A stretch of 38,766 nucleotides of DNA, from the NCBI GenBank assembly GCA_016778045.1, contig JADHQG010000011.1, forward strand, positions 1 through 38,766, read 5' to 3'. The translations under genes were made by a program, and so were the position numbers. Positions 34,896 to 38,766 of this stretch are shown one piece after another. The notes under the pieces were generated by a model. That model saw nothing but the letters and a program-made list of their open reading frames with translations. It was not told where the DNA came from and searched no databases. Each line of letters begins with the position of its first letter. The first letter of the stretch is position 1. The stretch is from Luminiphilus sp. (GTDB lineage: Bacteria > Pseudomonadota > Gammaproteobacteria > Pseudomonadales > Halieaceae).

Positions 34896-35783
34896 ATGAT
34901 GACAGTGAAGCCAGCGCAAAAAAAGGCCGTTGGTGAGAATGATAACGGCGGTTCGTCACGGGGTATGATGCGACGCGTGAACACACTGTCTCTGAATCCG
35001 ACTGCCATTTCAGCGCGGTTGACGGCCCAATCCATCGCCATCTGGCAGCTGGTGGTGAAGCCCGTTGTCACCTCCACAAACGACATCGTCCGTGATTATG
35101 ACGCAAAGGGCGAAGGTCACGGCGTGGCGGTAATGGCTGAGGAGCAGACGCGGGGTCGTGGCAGGCGAGGTCGGATTTGGCACAGCCCGGCGGGTGCCAA
35201 CTTGTATTGCTCGTCCGGCTGGCACTTTAGCGGGCCAGTGGAGGCGCTGTCCGGCCTCAGCCTCGCTGTGGGTGCCATGGTCGCCGAAGCCGCTATGGAG
35301 GTTTGCGGGGCTGACCTGCAACTCAAATGGCCGAATGACCTCTACGCGGGTGATCAGAAAGTGGGTGGGGTCCTGATTGAAATGTTGGGCGCCCGCGACA
35401 ACGCGCAGAGCGCGGTCATCGGCATCGGCTTGAATGTGTCGATGTCGGCGGATGACGGGGCGCCAATTGATCGTCCATGGACCGATCTCGCGACCGCGTC
35501 GGGCCAGAATATCGATCGCAATGAGCTGGCCTCGGCCGTCTTGAACCAACTTGCAGAGGGCCTGGTACAGATAGACCAGCAGGGTTGTGTCCCTTGGCTC
35601 AATCTCTGGCGACAGCGGGATTATTTAAAAGGGCGGTCCATTGTGATCGACGGCTCACCCCCGGTAGCCGGCATTGCTGCTGGCGTTAGCGACTCAGGGG
35701 CGTTGTTGATCGAGACCGAGTCGGGCCGGCAAGAAGTCTCGGGTGGGGAGGCGAGTGTGCTTGAGATGGGAGCGCTGAGATGA
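34896..35783 (+). CDS. birA: Biotin--[acetyl-CoA-carboxylase] ligase
   Basis: Activates biotin as biotinyl-5'-AMP and attaches it to the acetyl-CoA carboxylase carrier protein. PVVTSTNDIVRD (about 56-67), EEQTRGRGRRGRIWHSPAGANLYCSSG (biotin/AMP loop, about 83-109), LKWPNDLYAGDQKVGGVLIE (about 145-164) and IGIGLNVSMS are present. The C-terminal SH3-like domain follows. Homology begins near residue 30 (LSLNPTAISARL), so the helix-turn-helix repressor domain of E. coli BirA is missing and this looks like a ligase only. Start uncertain: ATG 34896 or 34899 (GGGAG nearby), ATG 34965, or GTG 34977. It overlaps coaX by ATGA. Confidence 0.92.
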   Translation: MMTVKPAQKKAVGENDNGGSSRGMMRRVNTLSLNPTAISARLTAQSIAIWQLVVKPVVTSTNDIVRDYDAKGEGHGVAVMAEEQTRGRGRRGRIWHSPAGANLYCSSGWHFSGPVEALSGLSLAVGAMVAEAAMEVCGADLQLKWPNDLYAGDQKVGGVLIEMLGARDNAQSAVIGIGLNVSMSADDGAPIDRPWTDLATASGQNIDRNELASAVLNQLAEGLVQIDQQGCVPWLNLWRQRDYLKGRSIVIDGSPPVAGIAAGVSDSGALLIETESGRQEVSGGEASVLEMGALR

Positions 35784-36523
35784 GGACGTTGGCGCCTTGG
35801 CTATTGCTCGATGTCGGTAACACGGCGATCAAATGGCGGCTCGCTGATGAGCATGGCCTGCTTGAGCCGGGTGGTATTGCGGCCGATCTAAAAGTACTGC
35901 AGGAGGAATTGCGCGACGTGACGTGGCAGAGAGTCGCCGTATCGAGTGTGGCGACTGACGAATTTGATGCGTCATTGCGTAGCGTGCTTGAAGCCCTGCA
36001 TGCCGCGCCGGTGTGGCTTGCGATGGCCGATGCCCGATGCGGTGATTTAATTAACGCCTACCCCAAGCCACAGCAACTCGGCGTGGACCGCTGGTTGGCG
36101 ATGCTCGCTGCTCGCGCCTGCGACAGAGGGCCGGTCTGTGTCATCGATGCCGGCACTGCGATCACGATCGATTTAGTGTCTGCTAGTGGTCAGCATGGAG
36201 GAGGCTATATTTTGCCCGGCGTTGACCTCATGCGCCGCGCGCTCACTACCGAGACCGGACGAATTCAAGTGCCGGCGTTGGCGCCACCCACGATGCAGCC
36301 GGGCGCTGACTCGGTAGCCTGTGTCAGTGCGGGTATCTGGCATGCCGCTCTGGGTGGCGTGCACTCAGTGCTGGCTGGGCATCCTGATCACGCCCCGTTG
36401 CTGACAGGAGGCTCTGCCGGCGCACTGTTAGAGCTGGGATTGAATGCTGAGTCGCGGCCCGACTTGGTATTAGAGGGGCTCAGGCTCTGGTTGCGGCACA
36501 AGCTTGACGATAGCGTTTCCTGA
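35780..36523 (+). CDS. coaX: Type III pantothenate kinase
   Basis: First step of coenzyme A synthesis, phosphorylating pantothenate; the type III enzyme is insensitive to CoA feedback. The ASKHA-fold motifs LLLDVGNTAIKWRLAD (about 8-23), the substrate-binding GVDRWLAMLAARA (about 100-112), CVIDAGTAITIDLV (about 119-132) and GGYILPGVDLMRRAL (about 137-151) identify it. The length of 247 is typical. The start overlaps the birA stop; birA-coaX is a common proteobacterial pair. Confidence 0.95.
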   Translation: MRTLAPWLLLDVGNTAIKWRLADEHGLLEPGGIAADLKVLQEELRDVTWQRVAVSSVATDEFDASLRSVLEALHAAPVWLAMADARCGDLINAYPKPQQLGVDRWLAMLAARACDRGPVCVIDAGTAITIDLVSASGQHGGGYILPGVDLMRRALTTETGRIQVPALAPPTMQPGADSVACVSAGIWHAALGGVHSVLAGHPDHAPLLTGGSAGALLELGLNAESRPDLVLEGLRLWLRHKLDDSVS

Positions 36524-36579
36524 GGGGATGATGCGCTCGCTTCAGGCATCGCGAGCGATCGCTCTCGGTCCAGGGTTCG

Positions 36580-36655
36580 GCTGGCGTAGCTCAGTAGGTA
36601 GAGCAGCTGATTTGTAATCAGCCGGTCGGGGGTTCGATTCCTCTCGCCAGCTCCA
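36580..36655 (+). tRNA. tRNA-Thr (anticodon TGT)
   Basis: 76 bases with encoded CCA. The acceptor stem is GCTGGCG/CGCCAGC, the anticodon stem is GCTGA/TCAGC with loop TTTGTAA (anticodon TGT), and the T-loop is TTCGATT. It corresponds to E. coli thrU, normally the first gene of the thrU-tyrU-glyT-thrT-tuf cluster, but here it is separated from the rest by an outer-membrane gene. Confidence 0.97.
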
Positions 36656-36770
36656 TTCTTGTGTCATGCCGGCACAGCAACACCGTCGTACGGGTCGTTG
36701 CCCTCTCAGGTTCTCATTTTCAGACAATAGTTTGATAACATTGCTGTGTCCGAGTTTTTGCGAATCATTT

Positions 36771-36810
36771 GCGGCACATCGCGGCACATCGCGGCACATC
36801 GCGGCGCATA
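36771..36810. repeat. 10-bp direct tandem repeat
   Basis: GCGGCACATC occurs three times perfectly end to end (36771-36800), followed by a diverged copy GCGGCGCATA (36801-36810). It lies 40 bases before the start of the outer-membrane protein gene. The 10-base period is close to one helical turn. Confidence 0.9.
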
Positions 36811-36850
36811 AAGTCAAAAAGCGCCTGGCAAGGCGAAAGAGGGGAGGCAT

Positions 36851-37918
36851 GTGGACTTCATCAAAACTCTGATTATCAGCGTCACATTCTGTGTCCTGTC
36901 GCTGTCAGTCACTGCGGCCGGAGCCAGCGAGTCGGACTGCCCGCAGGGCACAGACTCGGCGACGGACTGCGTCTTATCGACGGAAAACACAGTGAGTGGC
37001 CTGGGTGAGGATGAGGACGATATGTTCGTGATTTTGCCTCACCTCGAAGACAGAGAATTGGGTGAGCCCAATATCGATGAGGAGGGAGCACCGGTTATTT
37101 GGAACCACCCTTTACCGTTTTTCGGTCAGGCGGTGACGGACTTGGGATTTGAATTGCCATTGCCCTTTGGCATCAGCGTGATTCCTGCCACTTTTGAGCA
37201 GGATCTCACCTTGAGAGATTTGAACTTGGGCTTGCAGGGAGAGGCAGACCGCCCCATCGATGCGGTCGAGTTCCGAAATCCTTCGGTGCGCAACTCGGCA
37301 CTACAGGTGAAGTTTGATGCGTGGCTATTCCCGTTTATGAATATCTTTGCCACCGTGGGGCGCGTTGATGGTCGCGCAACCATCCCGCTTTCCGTGCTGG
37401 GCAGTGAATTATTGCCCGAGCAGTGCGACAGACCCATTGCGGTGCCTGCTGTATGTGATAGGGAGCTTGAGGGCACAGCCAAGCCCAACTATGAAGGGAG
37501 CAACTGGTCGGTGGGTACCACCTTGGCGATGGGCTGGCAGCAGTTTTTCGTCGTGCTGCCCATCGTCTACGCCGTTAGCGATGTCAACATTTTGGACACG
37601 GACGTCGATGCTCTGAACATCAGTCCACGCGTCGGTATCAATGCGGAGTTGGGCCCCTACGGTGATTTATCCTTTTTCGTAGGTGCTACCTATCTAAAAG
37701 CCGAAGTTGAGGTGGCAGGCGAGATCACCTTCGATACGGGGCTCGTCCCTGGCGAGCAGACGACTCTGAGTTATCGCCTGATCGAAGAAAACAGTGATGT
37801 CTGGAACGGGGTTGTCGGCGCCAATTGGCAAATCAATCAGCGCTGGGGCGTATTGTTTGAGGTTGGCTACGGTGGTTCGCGAAGCGACGTGATTGCCGGG
37901 CTGACCTACCGATTTTGA
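36851..37918 (+). CDS. Outer-membrane beta-barrel protein
   Basis: 355 residues. A Sec signal peptide (MDFIKTLIISVTFCVLSLSVTAAGA, cleavage near 25) is followed by a short Cys-containing acidic segment and then a chain of amphipathic beta-strands ending in YRF. The terminal Phe is the usual C-terminal signal for outer-membrane insertion. Strand-like pieces include GVVGANWQINQRWGVLFEVGYGG and SRVGINAEL-type turns. The start is GTG with AGGGGAGG upstream; an out-of-frame ATG overlaps it. I do not recognise a named family, so substrate or role is unknown. It lies between tRNA-Thr(TGT) and tRNA-Tyr, an unusual place for a protein gene, behind a 10-bp tandem repeat. Confidence 0.75.
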   Translation: MDFIKTLIISVTFCVLSLSVTAAGASESDCPQGTDSATDCVLSTENTVSGLGEDEDDMFVILPHLEDRELGEPNIDEEGAPVIWNHPLPFFGQAVTDLGFELPLPFGISVIPATFEQDLTLRDLNLGLQGEADRPIDAVEFRNPSVRNSALQVKFDAWLFPFMNIFATVGRVDGRATIPLSVLGSELLPEQCDRPIAVPAVCDRELEGTAKPNYEGSNWSVGTTLAMGWQQFFVVLPIVYAVSDVNILDTDVDALNISPRVGINAELGPYGDLSFFVGATYLKAEVEVAGEITFDTGLVPGEQTTLSYRLIEENSDVWNGVVGANWQINQRWGVLFEVGYGGSRSDVIAGLTYRF

Positions 37919-38163
37919 TGACTTTCGCGAAGCGCGTGCTCCTCACGCCTGTTTGGCGCTTCAATAGTTCAACCAGCATTTAAAGGCGGCGGCCTTGATC
38001 GCAACTGGGGCCGGTGGCGGCAGTTGATCCTTTCCCCCTTACAAGCGGCCTAAACAAGCCCCCATGCGGACCGCTGGCTCGGTGCCGGCCGAGGCGATTG
38101 AGCGTTCACTCCACAAGACGCTGTTTCCCTTCTCTGGGGCGGATAATTCCCTCTATGGGGCTG

Positions 38164-38192
38164 TTGACACAGGGTGTCGAGATCTAGAGAAT
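38164..38192 (+). promoter_or_regulatory. Probable promoter of the tRNA-Tyr/Gly/Thr-tuf operon
   Basis: TTGACA (38164-38169, perfect -35) and GAGAAT (38187-38192, four of six -10 matches) are 17 bases apart, followed by the GC-rich GTGCGCCC. The mature tRNA-Tyr begins 13 bases after the -10. The layout matches stringently controlled stable-RNA promoters. Confidence 0.6.
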
Positions 38193-38204
38193 GTGCGCCC
38201 TTCC

Positions 38205-38288
38205 GGAGGGGTTCCCGAGTGGCCAAAGGGATCAGACTGTAAATCTGACGCGCGAGCTTCGGTGGTTCGAATCCACCCCCCTCCACCA
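38205..38288 (+). tRNA. tRNA-Tyr (anticodon GTA)
   Basis: 84 bases, class II with a long variable arm (CGCGCGAGCTTCG region) and encoded CCA. The acceptor stem is GGAGGGG/CCCCTCC, and CAGACTGTAAATCTG carries anticodon GTA. First tRNA of the Tyr-Gly-Thr-tuf cluster. Confidence 0.97.
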
Positions 38289-38357
38289 AGGTTAAGGCCG
38301 GCGGGGGCTGTGATTCCCGTCGTATGGTGTGGGTCCCGGGGTGGGAGAAGCTTAGCC

Positions 38358-38431
<74 letters not shown>

Positions 38432-38448
38432 ACAAGGGCAGCAGTTTT

Positions 38449-38524
<76 letters not shown>

Positions 38525-38627
38525 ATTCGGTGTGACGCCCGAGGGCGAAACACCGGTAGGCAGATAGGTAGAGAGTAAGGCGCACCTAGGGCGCCAGTGA
38601 TACGAGAACTCAGGAGAGTGTGTCGCC

Positions 38628-38766
38628 ATGGCAAAAGAGGCATTTGAGCGTTCGAAGCCCCACGTTAATGTGGGCACGATTGGACACGTAGACCACGGTA
38701 AGACGACGCTGACGGCGGCGCTGACGCGTGTGTGTGCAGAGGTATGGGGCGGCTCGGCGGTAGCGT
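38628..38766 (+). CDS. tuf: Elongation factor Tu (3' end outside window)
   Basis: The first 46 residues, [33 protein letters not shown] onward, are the EF-Tu N-terminus including the GTP-binding P-loop [10 protein letters not shown]-Tu delivers aminoacyl-tRNA to the ribosome. CAGGAGAG lies about 11 bases before the ATG. The position after tRNA-Tyr, Gly and Thr corresponds to tufB, cotranscribed with the tRNAs. The gene is cut by the window end; the ORF track missed it because of its short length. Confidence 0.97.
   Translation, partial: MAKEAFERSKPHVNVGTIGHVDHGKTTLTAALTRVCAEVWGGSAVA

Noticed and set aside
36553-36564. Palindrome GAGCGATCGCTC between coaX and tRNA-Thr
   Set aside because: A single 12-base palindrome without T tract or a second copy; compatible with chance in GC-rich DNA.
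36542-36850. 102-residue minus-strand ORF ending in a SNPRPADYKSAALPTELR-like sequence
   Set aside because: This is the antisense of tRNA-Thr(TGT), a well-known type of spurious ORF.
37929-37962. GAAGCGC...GCGCTTC inverted repeat after the outer-membrane gene
   Set aside because: A 7-bp stem with a 20-base interior but no T tract, so a terminator call is not supported, though it could aid transcript ending.
38050-38289. 79-residue minus-strand ORF with GGFEPPKLARQIYSLIPLATREP
   Set aside because: Antisense of tRNA-Tyr, another typical false ORF; the tRNA explains the sequence.

Overview
This window looks like chromosomal housekeeping DNA from a marine gammaproteobacterium. An OM60/NOR5-like (Halieaceae/Cellvibrionales) origin fits best, but that is an inference from gene order, moderately high GC and protein character, not from a database match. 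No insertion sequence, prophage, CRISPR array or integron is visible. No stretch longer than about 300 bases lacks a gene.

Layout. 1-3.6 kb: the 3' part of a CNNM/CBS membrane protein, then an isoquinoline 1-oxidoreductase-type molybdenum hydroxylase pair. 3.7-4.2 kb: a small, possibly broken membrane gene and tRNA-Leu(CAG). 4.3-7.7 kb: rnr and rlmB. 7.8-9.9 kb: the S6/S18/L9 ribosomal protein operon (rpsF, rpsR, a DUF2232-type membrane gene, rplI), closed by a clear terminator. 10.1-15.1 kb: dnaB, a standalone HPt protein, then on the opposite strand a triple-DnaT-domain protein and a lambda-P-like helicase loader, then radA. 15.1-17.2 kb: ettA with an in-frame UGA in its second ABC signature, and a small hypothetical gene. 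17.4-21.2 kb: a minus-strand operon ugd-rimB-rimK-aspartoacylase-like. 21.3-28.4 kb: glyA, nrdR, ribD, ribE, a degenerate RibBA-like gene, ribH, nusB, thiL, pgpA. 28.4-32.6 kb: on the minus strand, yrfG-hslR-dxs-xseB-ispA. 32.6-36.5 kb: cysQ, a DUF465 protein, ogt and a small membrane gene (minus), birA-coaX. 36.6-38.8 kb: tRNA-Thr(TGT), an outer-membrane barrel gene, tRNA-Tyr, tRNA-Gly, tRNA-Thr(GGT) and the start of tuf.

How the genes work together. Translation dominates: ribosomal proteins, S6 tail modification by RimK, rRNA methylation, EttA, tRNAs and EF-Tu. Replication and repair genes include DnaB with a probable dedicated loader pair, RadA and Ogt. Cofactor and precursor synthesis covers riboflavin, thiamine diphosphate, CoA, biotin attachment, one-carbon units and isoprenoids.

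The points most worth a second look are the DnaT-like plus lambda-P-like pair beside dnaB, the RibBA-like protein that has lost its acidic catalytic loop, the UGA in ettA, the RimB-RimK-aspartoacylase operon lying in the same window as an S6 ending in Glu-Glu, and the outer-membrane gene inside the normally compact thrU-tyrU-glyT-thrT-tuf locus.
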